A stretch of DNA of 15,842 nt from Bacillota bacterium (GTDB lineage: Bacteria > Bacillota > Dethiobacteria > DTU022). How positions within the stretch are numbered: position 1 is the first letter of the stretch; each line of letters starts with the position of its first letter. Location: positions 1 to 15,842 of the forward strand of contig JAAYGO010000139.1 of the NCBI GenBank assembly GCA_012727685.1. The letters are read 5' to 3'. Shown one piece after another: positions 1 through 7,847 of the stretch. The notes beneath the pieces were generated by a model, which did no database searches, was not told where the DNA came from, and saw only the letters and a list, made by a program, of their open reading frames with translations. The translations under genes and the position numbers were made by a program.

Positions 1-1609
1 GCTTTTTAGTGGCAATGGTTCGCTTCATCGCTGCCGGCAGGCGCTCTTCCATCTCGCTGACAGACCAGTGCGAGTTCAGCAAGAAGACGCCGCCTTCCTT
101 AATCCCCTCCAGAAGATCGTAGCGGGTTACATAAGAGGGATTGTGGCAGGCGATAAAATCAGCCTTGGTGATCAGGTAAGGCGCCTGGATCGGTTCCGGT
201 CCAAAGCGCAGGTGCGAAACCGTAATGCCGCCTGATTTTTTTGAATCATAGGAAAAATATCCCTGGGCGTAGAGATCGGTATTGTCACCGATAATCTTGA
301 TACTGTTTTTATTTGCTCCCACAGTCCCGTCCGAACCGAGCCCGTAGAACTTGGCGCTATAGGTGCCGGGCGGAGAGGTGTCGATCATTTCTTTAACTTC
401 CAGCGATGTGCCGGAAACATCATCAATAATCCCCACTGTAAAGTAATTTTTCGGCTGCTCGGCTTTGAGATTGTCAAATACTGCTTTAACCATGGAGGGG
501 TTAAACTCTTTCGAACCGAGGCCGTAGCGCCCGCCGATCACCATCAGATCGCGCTGTGCTTCTTTCAGAGCGGTGCAAACATCTTCGTAGAGCGGCTCTC
601 CAAGAGAACCGGGTTCCTTGGTCCGGTCAAGGACGGCGATTCGCTTGCACGACTGCGGCAGCGCTGCCAGGAAATGTTCGCGAGAGAAAGGACGGTAGAG
701 GCGGACCTTGATCAGGCCAACCTTTTCTCCTTGGGCAACCAGGTATTTAACCGTCTCTTCAATCACATCGCAGGACGAACCCATGCTGACAATAATGTTT
801 TCCGCATCCGGAGCTCCGGCATAATCAAACAAATGATAGCGCCGCCCCGTAATCTGGTAAAGCTGCTCCATGACTTCCAGGACAATCCCGGGCACCGCCT
901 GATAAAACGGATTCACCGCTTCCCGCCCCTGGAAGTAGATGTCCGGGTTCTGGGCAGTACCGCGCTGGTGGGGGCGCATCGGATTCAGGGCGCGCTTTTT
1001 AAAGGCCTTGATCGCTTCCCAGTCGACTATTTTCTTCATGTCCTCATAGTCGATCAATTCAATTTTCTGTACTTCGTGGGAAGTGCGGAAGCCGTCAAAG
1101 AAATGCACGAACGGAACCCGGGACTTTAAAGTGCTCAGGTGCGAAACCAGTCCCAAATCCATTACTTCCTGGACCGAGGCCGAGGCCAGCATGGCAAAAC
1201 CGGTTTGCCGCACCGCCATGACATCGGAATGATCACCGAAAATGGAAAGGGCGTGCGTAGAAAGAGCCCTGGCCGTAACATGAAACACTGCCGGCAGCAG
1301 CTCTGCCGCAATTTTGTACATATTGGGGATCATCAGCAGCAGCCCCTGGGAAGCGGTGAAGGTGGTGGTCAGCGCACCGGTAACCAGGGAGCCGTGTACC
1401 GCTCCTGCCGCTCCGGCTTCAGATTGCATCGGTGAAATCCGCATCACCTGTCCGAAAATGTTCTTTCTCCCGTAGGCGGCCCAGTCATCGCAGGTTTCCG
1501 CCATCGGTGAAGACGGCGTGATCGGGTATATCGCCGCAACTTCACTCATTGCGTAGGCAACATATGCCGCGGCTGTGTTGCCGTCAAGGGTTTCTCTCTT
1601 TGGAGTCAT
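1..1609 (-). CDS. nifJ: Pyruvate:ferredoxin (flavodoxin) oxidoreductase, N-terminal part (3' end outside window)
   Basis: This cytoplasmic enzyme oxidatively decarboxylates pyruvate to acetyl-CoA and CO2 and reduces ferredoxin, the usual route in anaerobes. Reading on the minus strand from the ATG at 1609 gives 536 open codons to the window edge, less than half of the roughly 1170 residues usual for the family. The pyruvate-binding domain is clear: YPITPSSPMAE at residues 28-38 with Thr31, Glu64 in MQSEAGAAGAVHG, and Arg114 in VTARAL. These numbers match the substrate residues I recall for the Desulfovibrio africanus enzyme. The next domain includes SIFGDHSDVMA near residue 122, and domains II-III follow. 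The iron-sulfur and thiamine-diphosphate domains would lie beyond position 1. The start is supported by AGAGGAT just upstream. The gene has its own promoter and a leader of about 80 nt containing an inverted repeat. The family call is very secure; a physiological role in synthesis rather than oxidation cannot be excluded. Confidence 0.96.
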   Translation of the reverse strand, partial: MTPKRETLDGNTAAAYVAYAMSEVAAIYPITPSSPMAETCDDWAAYGRKNIFGQVMRISPMQSEAGAAGAVHGSLVTGALTTTFTASQGLLLMIPNMYKIAAELLPAVFHVTARALSTHALSIFGDHSDVMAVRQTGFAMLASASVQEVMDLGLVSHLSTLKSRVPFVHFFDGFRTSHEVQKIELIDYEDMKKIVDWEAIKAFKKRALNPMRPHQRGTAQNPDIYFQGREAVNPFYQAVPGIVLEVMEQLYQITGRRYHLFDYAGAPDAENIIVSMGSSCDVIEETVKYLVAQGEKVGLIKVRLYRPFSREHFLAALPQSCKRIAVLDRTKEPGSLGEPLYEDVCTALKEAQRDLMVIGGRYGLGSKEFNPSMVKAVFDNLKAEQPKNYFTVGIIDDVSGTSLEVKEMIDTSPPGTYSAKFYGLGSDGTVGANKNSIKIIGDNTDLYAQGYFSYDSKKSGGITVSHLRFGPEPIQAPYLITKADFIACHNPSYVTRYDLLEGIKEGGVFLLNSHWSVSEMEERLPAAMKRTIATKK

Positions 1610-1642
1610 ATCTATCCTCTCCCATTTCTTGAAGTTTGGTTT

Positions 1643-1664
1643 TTGTGATTAACAATATTCACAA
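1643..1664. promoter_or_regulatory. Inverted repeat TTGTGA-N10-TCACAA in the nifJ leader
   Basis: Two perfect 6-bp half sites, TTGTGA at 1643-1648 and TCACAA at 1659-1664, flank a 10-bp AT-rich centre. The site lies about 25-50 nt downstream of the predicted nifJ start site, where a bound repressor could block transcription. The half sites resemble those of the redox sensor Rex and of Crp/Fnr proteins, but the spacer is 10 bp rather than the usual 6, so the regulator is unassigned. Confidence 0.4.
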
Positions 1665-1696
1665 TTCACATGGCCCCCGTCTATTTGCCCTCACCT

Positions 1697-1725
1697 ATAT
1701 TAACACTTTAGCCGTAAAATCTCAA
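1697..1725 (-). promoter_or_regulatory. Sigma-A type promoter for nifJ
   Basis: On the minus strand a -35 box TTGAGA (1720-1725) and a -10 box TAATAT (1697-1702) are separated by exactly 17 bp. Transcription would start near 1690 and leave a leader of about 80 nt before the nifJ ATG at 1609. Both boxes differ from consensus only slightly, and there is no competing gene here. Confidence 0.7.
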
Positions 1726-1797
1726 CTTGGATGTTGGGTGAGTGGATTAAAATGGGACAGCTTTACTCTTTTTTTAAGATCGTCGCCGAGACATTTT

Positions 1798-2748
1798 CTA
1801 CCGGTATTTAATTTCGCGCAAACTGACTGCGGTTGGTGAGATGCCCTGTGTTACCTTGCGCAGCTCCAACAAATCCTCCAGCCCCAGGTTTGTTTTTAAA
1901 TTTTTATAGCCAGTCCAGAGCAAGGCCAGGCCAAGACTGGTATTGTCCACTTCTCTGGCTGTAAGCAGCATATCGATGATCAGTGCTTCTTTTTTGCGGG
2001 TGTTGATCTGCGGATCCCTTAATATTTTTAAGATTTCCGGCCCGGTGAAACGATTTAACTCGGCAGTTGTGACTGCGGCCGCACCCCCTTCATGCTCGAT
2101 CCCACCCAGCAGCGCGATCATCTCGGAAAAACCCTCCAGTTTTAAGTCGATATAGAACTGGGGGGTCAACCCGGAAGCCAGGGCAGCTGCTTGACAGACA
2201 AGCCCGTAATCATTGCTTTCCTTTAACAGCATGCCCAGCGCTATCGGTTTGCCTTCGAACAGGACCGGGGTGGCCGGGTCAATTGCCGTCAAGCGGGCCT
2301 CTTTTCCGGTGACGAGGGTATTGACGATTAAAAGTTTAACCTCCCCTGTGCTGCCCTCACTGCCGAGCAGCAAAAAATGAATGTAATCCGGTTTAGAGGC
2401 CGTATTTTTGTCCTTTTCCTCCGGACCGCCAGGCCGGGCTGAGCCCGCAGCATTATTTGTTTCTAGCTTTAGATCTATTCCCTTTAAATTATCTTGACCT
2501 TTTTCCCGATAGTGATCCCATGACAGTATTTCCGGTGTTTCCCCCTCCAGAGGCTCGGCGCCGTTAAGGCCGGAACTAGCTCCCAGTTCAGGCGGCGCTT
2601 GCAGTTCCGGCAAAGAGAGCCGATTAATGAGAGAGTTGGAGCTTTCATGCAGGCGCGGCTGCTCAAGCTCCTGCTGCATGCTGGCGGCAGCCCAACTTAA
2701 AATAATCATAAATACAAATAATGTGGCCAGGGTAGAAAAGCGCTGCAC
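1798..2748 (-). CDS. Membrane-anchored LytR-CpsA-Psr (LCP)-like protein, catalytic residues apparently lost
   Basis: The 316-residue product has one N-terminal hydrophobic segment (about residues 7-21, FSTLATLFVFMIILSWAAA), then a Ser/Pro/Glu-rich linker to about residue 118, then a domain that recalls the LCP fold. IHFLLLGSEGS (about 122) matches the opening NILLLGSD strand, and FYIDLKLEGFSEMIALLGGIE (from about 197) matches the conserved YYVEVDFEGFVKLVDALGGVE core. LCP enzymes attach wall polymers to peptidoglycan outside the membrane. Here the usual RSDTMM and SIPRDT stretches are replaced by VKLLIVNTLV and AIDPATPV, and the later Arg-rich segment is only partly kept (ILRDPQINTRKKEAL), so enzymatic activity is doubtful. 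I chose the GTG at 2748 because GAGG lies 8 nt upstream. The longer ORF from the GTG at 2757 leaves no room for a ribosome binding site. It stands alone, 126 bp downstream of mrfB. The family call is moderate; the function is unknown. Confidence 0.6.
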   Translation of the reverse strand: MQRFSTLATLFVFMIILSWAAASMQQELEQPRLHESSNSLINRLSLPELQAPPELGASSGLNGAEPLEGETPEILSWDHYREKGQDNLKGIDLKLETNNAAGSARPGGPEEKDKNTASKPDYIHFLLLGSEGSTGEVKLLIVNTLVTGKEARLTAIDPATPVLFEGKPIALGMLLKESNDYGLVCQAAALASGLTPQFYIDLKLEGFSEMIALLGGIEHEGGAAAVTTAELNRFTGPEILKILRDPQINTRKKEALIIDMLLTAREVDNTSLGLALLWTGYKNLKTNLGLEDLLELRKVTQGISPTAVSLREIKYR

Positions 2749-2776
2749 GGGGAGCACCTCTTTTTGTCATGGAGTG

Positions 2777-2807
2777 TTTATAGTTTGCCTCCAGTGGCAC
2801 CGGTCAA
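2777..2807 (-). promoter_or_regulatory. Possible promoter for the LCP-like gene
   Basis: In the 126-bp gap after mrfB the minus strand has TTGACC (2802-2807) and TATAAA (2777-2782). The boxes are good, but the 19-bp spacing is longer than ideal. There is no clear terminator after mrfB, so read-through from the mrf operon is also possible. Confidence 0.35.
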
Positions 2808-2874
2808 TGCACTGTAAAAAATAATTAGTTATCTTGCCAGTATGATCGCGCGCGGGTTATGGCAGCAGGACCAG

Positions 2875-4116
2875 CTATTCGCCCTGTGATACTTTTAGCT
2901 TGCGCTGCAGCCTGGAGAGACGGTGCTGGAGGGCGGGGAGGCTGAGCTCGCCCGCGGCGGGGGCAAAATTGCGGCGGCGGGTGCGCTGGAGGGCCTGGCT
3001 GGTCAGGGCGAAGGCCTTTTCATATTCACCGGTCTTGTGCTCGTAATACTTGGCCAGTTCAATATAGGCAGTGAGGTCGTGCGGCTGCCGCTCTAGCAGC
3101 TTCCGCCACAGCGCCGCCGCTTCGGTCCAGCGCTGCAGCCTCTTGTAGATAAGCGATAGCTGCAACAGGGCAGTATGCTCCAGTTTCCTGTCTCCGCAAG
3201 AGATGATCCGGCCCAGGCAGCGGATTGCGCTCTCCGTTTCCCCTGCTTCACTGTAAAGTTTACCTAGGGAGTAATAATCGGCGGGGTATTCCAGTTCCTT
3301 TTCAGCGGCTGTTTCTGCCACCCGCGTAAGTAGCGCCGCCATGGAGAGAATGTCGAGAACATTGTGGTGGAAGACGCTCCGCAGGCGTGCCGTTTCTCCC
3401 CGCCGCAGGTAGTTGAAGTATACGGACGGTATTTCCCATCCGGGGATGTCATCGTGGCGCTGGAAACCCAGCAGGTTTTCTTCGAGAAAGCGAAGGCTGC
3501 AGGAACCAAGCCTCTCCTTCCAGAGGCGGCGCGAACAGGGCAGCAGATCAAGGTGGCGCTCAGGTTTGGTGGGGATTAGCCCCGTGAGGATCTGGCGGGT
3601 TGCGATCAGCGGCAGATCGAAAACGCGCCCGTTGAAGGTTACCACGTCAGTATATTTTTCCATCAACCCGGTAAAATGGGCGAGCATGGCCTTTTCCTCT
3701 CTGGGGTGACGGAGGAAATATTGGCGCAGGATAAATTCGTCCTGCGCCACCCAGCCGAGCCCGATGAGAAATATCCAGGTCCCGGTTCCTCCCGATAAAC
3801 CGGTTGTTTCAATATCCAGGAAGAGGGAGCGGCTCGGGTTGAGAGCGGTGAGGCTTTGATCCTTTGCCGGCAGCGCCAGAGCGCTGCCGCGGCAGTCGAG
3901 AAGTTTCCCTAGCGGCGTGTTGCCGTGGTATTTGTGCAAAGGAAAGCGCAGCTCGCGCAGGTAGCAGCTTCCGGCGGCGGTTTCCTCGATCCGTTCTTCC
4001 CCGGGAAAGAGAAATGCACGGCGTAAAACGGGCTGTGGCGGCTTTGCGCTACTACTGCCATGCAATTCACCTGTTGAGCGCAGCCTTTGCAGCCGGGAAC
4101 GAATTTCTCCGCTCAA
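2875..4116 (-). CDS. mrfB: MrfB-like (YprB) DEDDh 3'-5' exonuclease with C-terminal TPR repeats
   Basis: The 413-residue protein has an RNase H-fold exonuclease domain of the DEDDh type: FLDIETTGL with Asp101 and Glu103, FNGRVFD with Asp167, and HHNVLD with His250 and Asp255. From about residue 275 to 375 it carries TPR-like helices (DYYSLGKLYSEAGETESAI, then TALLQLSLIYKRLQRWTEAA, then TAYIELAKYYEHKTGEYEKA), and it ends in a basic tail. In Bacillus subtilis the homologues yprA and yprB were renamed mrfA and mrfB because they repair mitomycin C lesions independently of UvrABC. The order and domain content here are the same. The start is inferred to be the TTG at 4114-4116, which overlaps the mrfA TGA stop (4113-4115) in the string TTGA. 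GGAGG lies 10 nt upstream, and the ORF from 4191 would add 25 residues unlike the family. The overlap implies translational coupling. Confidence in the family is high; the repair role is by homology. Confidence 0.88.
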   Translation of the reverse strand: MSGEIRSRLQRLRSTGELHGSSSAKPPQPVLRRAFLFPGEERIEETAAGSCYLRELRFPLHKYHGNTPLGKLLDCRGSALALPAKDQSLTALNPSRSLFLDIETTGLSGGTGTWIFLIGLGWVAQDEFILRQYFLRHPREEKAMLAHFTGLMEKYTDVVTFNGRVFDLPLIATRQILTGLIPTKPERHLDLLPCSRRLWKERLGSCSLRFLEENLLGFQRHDDIPGWEIPSVYFNYLRRGETARLRSVFHHNVLDILSMAALLTRVAETAAEKELEYPADYYSLGKLYSEAGETESAIRCLGRIISCGDRKLEHTALLQLSLIYKRLQRWTEAAALWRKLLERQPHDLTAYIELAKYYEHKTGEYEKAFALTSQALQRTRRRNFAPAAGELSLPALQHRLSRLQRKLKVSQGE

Positions 4117-6374
4117 CTTAAAATAACCTCCAGCAACTGCAAGGCATGAGTCTTGCCATGTGCTCCGACCTGGTGGGAGGGCCCCACGCACGAGGGACAG
4201 CCATCGCTGCAGCGGCAGTTCAACGCCACCTGCCGGGCGGCCTGGAAAATATCCCGGTAGATGCCATAGATTTCGCTGCTGTAACCCACCCCGCCGGGAA
4301 AGTTGTCGTATAAGAACAGCGTCGGCAGCCCTGTAAATGGGGCCTTGACCTGGCAGACCGCCCGCAGATCGCGCGGGTCTCCCATGAGGAAGAGGGAAGC
4401 CACCTGGGGAACCAGGTTTGCCAGGCCAGCCAGCCCTTCTTCAACTGCCGCCGGGGTCATGCCGCCCAGGGAGGCGGCAGGGAATGAGATCCAGAAAGCG
4501 GTCGTATGCATCTCCGATTCGGGGAGGTTAACCGGCCCCGCTCCGATATTCTCATGAGAGTGAAAGCGGATCTTCTTAAACATGGAGACGAGGGCGTTAA
4601 TGCGCACCTCGCCCCAGGCCCGCCGGACCGGGCCGCCTTCTTCTTTAAAGATGTCCAGCACCTTTAAATCCACGGCCAGGTTGGCATCGGTGAAGTAGTT
4701 GACATCTACCCGGCGCACGAAGGCTTTTTTTTCGGCAAAATCGAGCCGCTCGACCTGGTACTGCCTGCCGCCGTGCATGTAGATTGCCTCCTCGTGGACC
4801 AGCATCGGGGCGCTGAAGCGATCTATTTCCCCGATCACCTTCGGCTGGGGATCGGTGATATCCACGATGACCACGTTTTCCCGGGTGGCGCTGCGCAAAG
4901 AGATCTCCTCCGCCGGATAGGCGTCCTCCATCCAGTGGTAGCGCCCCTCGCTTTTATAAAGGACCTGCTCTTCTTCTAAAAAATCGAGTATTTCACGCAC
5001 CGGCGCCTCTCCAAACAGTTCATCCTCGTCGAAAGGCAGCTCAAAAGCGGCGCAGCGCACGTGGTTGGTCAGAATGATCAGGTTGTCGGGGTTGGCCAGG
5101 GCCCGTTCCGGGGTGCGGCCGAAGAAATAATCCGGGTTTGAAACCATATACTGGTTTAACGGCTCGCTGTTGGCCACCAGCACCGCCAGCGAGACCCCGC
5201 TGCGGCGCCCGGCACGCCCGGCCTGCTGCCAGGTGCTGGCGATAGATCCCGGGTAGCCGTTCATGATGCAGGCCTCGAGCTGCCCGATATCAATGCCCAG
5301 TTCAAGGGCATTGGTGCTCACCACGGCCTTGATGGTGCCCCGGCGCAGTCCGGCTTCAATGGCCCGCCTTTCTCCCGGCAGGTAGCCGCCCCGGTAACCG
5401 CGGATCCCGCTGTCTTCACCGGGCTTCACTTTCAGCCCGCCTTGCAGATAGGTGAGTAAGAGCTCCACCCCGAGGCGGCTGCGGGTGAAGATGATGGTTT
5501 GGATATTGCTAGCGACCAGCTCTGCAGCCATGCGCCGGACCTCCAGCAGGGAGCTGCGCCGCAAGCCCAGCTCCCGGTTGACCACTGGTGGGTTGTAAAA
5601 AATAAAATGTTTCTCCGCCCGCGGGGCGCCGTTTTCAATGATCGCGGTCACCGGTTCTCCAATCAACAGGCGGGCCAGTTCCCCGGGGTTGGCGATGGTG
5701 GCTGAACAGAGAATAAATTGCGGGGCCGCGCCGTAAAAGCGGCAAATCCGCTTGAGCCTCCTGATCACGTTGGCCACGTGGCTGCCGAAGACGCCGCGAT
5801 ACTGGTGCATTTCATCGATGACAACAAACTTTAGATTCTGGAAAAGCTTGATCCACTTGGTGTGGTGGGGCAGAATCGCGCTGTGCAGCATGTCCGGATT
5901 GGTAACTACGATATTCCCGGCACGGCGGATCGACTGGCGCAGCCCGGGTTCGGTATCTCCATCGTAAGTGTAAGCGTTTAAATTGGGACATGCGCCTCCG
6001 CCCAGTTCGCGCAGCTCCGCCACCTGGTCCTGGGAAAGGGCCTTGGTGGGGAAAAGATAGAGGGCGCGGGTTTCAGGCTCTGCCATGATCGTGTTAAGCA
6101 CGGGGAGGTTATAGCAGAGCGTTTTACCGGAGGCGGTCGGCGTGACGACGACCACATTTTCTTCCCTATTGACAGCCTCAACGGCGGAGGCCTGGTGGCT
6201 GTAAAGCCGGTGGATACCATGCTCGATCAAGGCTTCTTTCAGGCGCGAGTTAAGCCATGGCGGGAAGTCGCAGTAGCTCCCTTCCCTGGCCGGGATTACT
6301 TCCCACCGGGTCACATTAGCCATGAATCGGGGGTTTTCTTTCCATTGGGCCAGCAGTTTTTCCAGCCTTGACAT
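4113..6374 (-). CDS. mrfA: MrfA-like (YprA) DExH helicase with C-terminal four-cysteine DUF1998 domain
   Basis: This is a superfamily 2 DNA helicase of 753 residues, close to the length I recall for B. subtilis YprA. Visible motifs are Walker A TPTASGKT (about 78-85), the Ia-like LFPTKALSQDQ, NPDMLHSAILPHH, motif II IDEMH, motif III SATIANP, and motif VI QQAGRAGRR. Near the C-terminus a DUF1998-type cluster has cysteines at about 720, 722, 726 and 729 in NCRCSDGCPSCVG, the metal-binding set that the Bacillus protein needs for function. MrfA is thought to unwind or translocate at damage sites and to work with MrfB in excision of mitomycin C adducts. I place the start at the ATG at 6374 because the protein then begins like YprA. 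An in-frame TTG at 6413 would add 13 residues but lacks a ribosome binding site, and the ATG's own site is weak (GAAAG about 13 nt upstream). The gene is followed directly by mrfB with overlapping stop and start. Confidence 0.9.
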   Translation of the reverse strand: MSRLEKLLAQWKENPRFMANVTRWEVIPAREGSYCDFPPWLNSRLKEALIEHGIHRLYSHQASAVEAVNREENVVVVTPTASGKTLCYNLPVLNTIMAEPETRALYLFPTKALSQDQVAELRELGGGACPNLNAYTYDGDTEPGLRQSIRRAGNIVVTNPDMLHSAILPHHTKWIKLFQNLKFVVIDEMHQYRGVFGSHVANVIRRLKRICRFYGAAPQFILCSATIANPGELARLLIGEPVTAIIENGAPRAEKHFIFYNPPVVNRELGLRRSSLLEVRRMAAELVASNIQTIIFTRSRLGVELLLTYLQGGLKVKPGEDSGIRGYRGGYLPGERRAIEAGLRRGTIKAVVSTNALELGIDIGQLEACIMNGYPGSIASTWQQAGRAGRRSGVSLAVLVANSEPLNQYMVSNPDYFFGRTPERALANPDNLIILTNHVRCAAFELPFDEDELFGEAPVREILDFLEEEQVLYKSEGRYHWMEDAYPAEEISLRSATRENVVIVDITDPQPKVIGEIDRFSAPMLVHEEAIYMHGGRQYQVERLDFAEKKAFVRRVDVNYFTDANLAVDLKVLDIFKEEGGPVRRAWGEVRINALVSMFKKIRFHSHENIGAGPVNLPESEMHTTAFWISFPAASLGGMTPAAVEEGLAGLANLVPQVASLFLMGDPRDLRAVCQVKAPFTGLPTLFLYDNFPGGVGYSSEIYGIYRDIFQAARQVALNCRCSDGCPSCVGPSHQVGAHGKTHALQLLEVILS

Positions 6375-6711
6375 TGAAATCGCACATCTTTCTAAAGGAA
6401 TAGTATCCTTCAACCCGCGCCAGTTAATTCAGACCTGGAGCGGGCCACGGGAATAGTTATTTATTCGCGTTTAAACCGGCAATATCCTACTATTGTGGCA
6501 AACTTCTGTTCTTTTTCAGTGCGCAAATTCCGCAAACATCGTAAGCGTATGAAATGCTTTCTATACTTAAGTGGCGCAAGCATCAATAATACTGCGGGCA
6601 ATGCAGAAGACATTCTCTGGATGATCTTGAAATATGTAAACTGTTTTAGCAAAAAACTTCAATTTGCATTATAATTGAGTAAACAATACAAGTTCTGTCC
6701 AGGAGAGTGCA
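6375..6711. other. Divergent intergenic region between mrfA and the GGDEF gene
   Basis: These 337 bp are AT-rich and contain no gene I can support. The right end holds the -10 element and ribosome binding site of the GGDEF gene. For mrfA I see no convincing promoter: the best pair, TTGATG and TATAGA on the minus strand near 6556-6582, is only about 15 bp apart. GTTC and AAAC half sites at 6500-6511 resemble one imperfect Gram-positive LexA box. A 63-codon minus-strand ORF (6461-6652) lacks a ribosome binding site and looks accidental. Confidence 0.5.
6670..6675 (+). promoter_or_regulatory. Probable -10 element for the GGDEF gene
   Basis: A perfect TATAAT lies 37 bp before the ATG at 6712, in an AT-rich stretch. 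No good -35 box is present (TTTAGC at 6645-6650 is 19 bp away), so an activator or another promoter may be needed. Confidence 0.45.
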
Positions 6712-7827
6712 ATGAGCTTGGAAACCCGGCAGCTATCATCACGCAAGTTTTCCCCCTTTTTTAGTGAGTTTAAAAACAGGCAGCAGGAAGAGGCATTTCT
6801 TGCTTACGAAACTGGCGGGAATTATCAATCTAGCAGGCTGGTTTTCCTGTTCCTGGGGATCCTGTTTTTCCTGTTTATCATCCCCGACTATTTCCTGACG
6901 CAAAACAAGACCATCTTCTGCCTGATTTTAGCGATTCGGGGGTCTTTTTTGCTGCTGGTAGTCCTTCTCTTTTTCATGCTCGGCAAAGAGCGCAATCCCA
7001 GGACAGTGGGGCGCTGGCTTTTTTATTACAAAATCATCGTCTCCGCAGCCTTTTTAACTATTTTTTATTACTATGAAACACCCTCATTCCATATCCAATC
7101 GTACGGTGTGATTGCCCTGATTATCGTTTTTTTTGCTGTTGCCGGCCGCTGGATAGACACGGTGTGCGTCTCGGCTTTATTGGGCATCGGATTTATGCTC
7201 ATCGCCGCCTACCGCTTTACCGCGCTCCCTCTGAAGGAAATGGCCGCAGTAGCCGTTTATATAATCCTGATTCTATTGCTCAATGCTGTCTTTTCATACC
7301 AGATCAATTGCTATAAGCGGATGCAATTTATCTATAACCAGGAATTAAAACTGGCCTCGGAGATCGATACCCTGACCGGAATCTACCTCAAATCAAAATT
7401 TTACACGGAAATGCGCAAATGGATGGAACTGGCCAGCCGGCATGACCATCCCCTTTCCCTGGTGCTGTTCGACGTGGACAGCCTAAAAACGATCAATGAC
7501 GTTTACGGCCATCTGGCGGGCGAACAGGTTTTATCGACCCTGGCCCGCATTGTAAGGAACGAAATCAGGCAGTCGGATGTGTTTGCGCGCTGGGGAGGAG
7601 ATGAGTTTGCCATATTATTGCCGCATACGGGTCAAGTGCAGGCCGCTGAACTTGCCGAAAGGATTCGCGACCTGGTCGCCTCACACCGCTTTGCTTCAGT
7701 GGGCCAGATTAGTTGCAGTTTTGGGGTGGCGGAATATAAAAAGGGTGAAGATATCGATTCGTTCCTCGCCCGGGCCGATCGAAAGCTCTACCAGGCCAAA
7801 AGTGCCGGCAAAAACCGGGTAATGTAG
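6712..7827 (+). CDS. Membrane GGDEF-domain diguanylate cyclase
   Basis: The 371-residue protein should make cyclic di-GMP from two GTP. Its N-terminal half has about six hydrophobic spans (roughly residues 42-62, 68-91, 102-121, 131-147, 150-168 and 177-196) that form a membrane sensor without a recognisable extracellular domain. A short linker helix leads to a full GGDEF domain: DTLTGIY at about 219, FDVDSLKTINDVYGH at 253-267, the signature GGDEF at 295-299, and CSFGVA near 335. RQSD (286-289) sits five residues before GGDEF and is a canonical RxxD inhibitory site, so product feedback is expected. No EAL or HD-GYP domain is attached. AGGAGAG lies a few bases before the ATG. The gene is transcribed alone, diverging from mrfA and converging on the radical SAM gene, with only 20 bp between their stops. 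The activity is predicted with high confidence; the signal sensed is unknown. Confidence 0.92.
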   Translation: MSLETRQLSSRKFSPFFSEFKNRQQEEAFLAYETGGNYQSSRLVFLFLGILFFLFIIPDYFLTQNKTIFCLILAIRGSFLLLVVLLFFMLGKERNPRTVGRWLFYYKIIVSAAFLTIFYYYETPSFHIQSYGVIALIIVFFAVAGRWIDTVCVSALLGIGFMLIAAYRFTALPLKEMAAVAVYIILILLLNAVFSYQINCYKRMQFIYNQELKLASEIDTLTGIYLKSKFYTEMRKWMELASRHDHPLSLVLFDVDSLKTINDVYGHLAGEQVLSTLARIVRNEIRQSDVFARWGGDEFAILLPHTGQVQAAELAERIRDLVASHRFASVGQISCSFGVAEYKKGEDIDSFLARADRKLYQAKSAGKNRVM

Positions 7828-7847
7828 GAGATCGCCGCGGCAATTCT

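Noticed and set aside
1643..1664. Canonical Rex or Crp binding site
   Set aside because: Half sites match but the 10-bp spacer does not fit the 6-bp spacer of either consensus, so I kept only an unassigned inverted repeat.
1636..1839. 67-codon plus-strand ORF across the nifJ promoter
   Set aside because: It covers the nifJ promoter and leader and the end of the LCP-like gene and has no ribosome binding site.
4117..4191. Longer N-terminus for MrfB starting at 4191
   Set aside because: The extra 25 residues are mrfA read in another frame and are not family-like; the TTG at 4116 has GGAGG upstream.
6461..6652. 63-codon minus-strand ORF upstream of mrfA
   Set aside because: Starts with TTG, has no ribosome binding site, an unusual basic composition, and occupies the region expected to hold divergent promoters.
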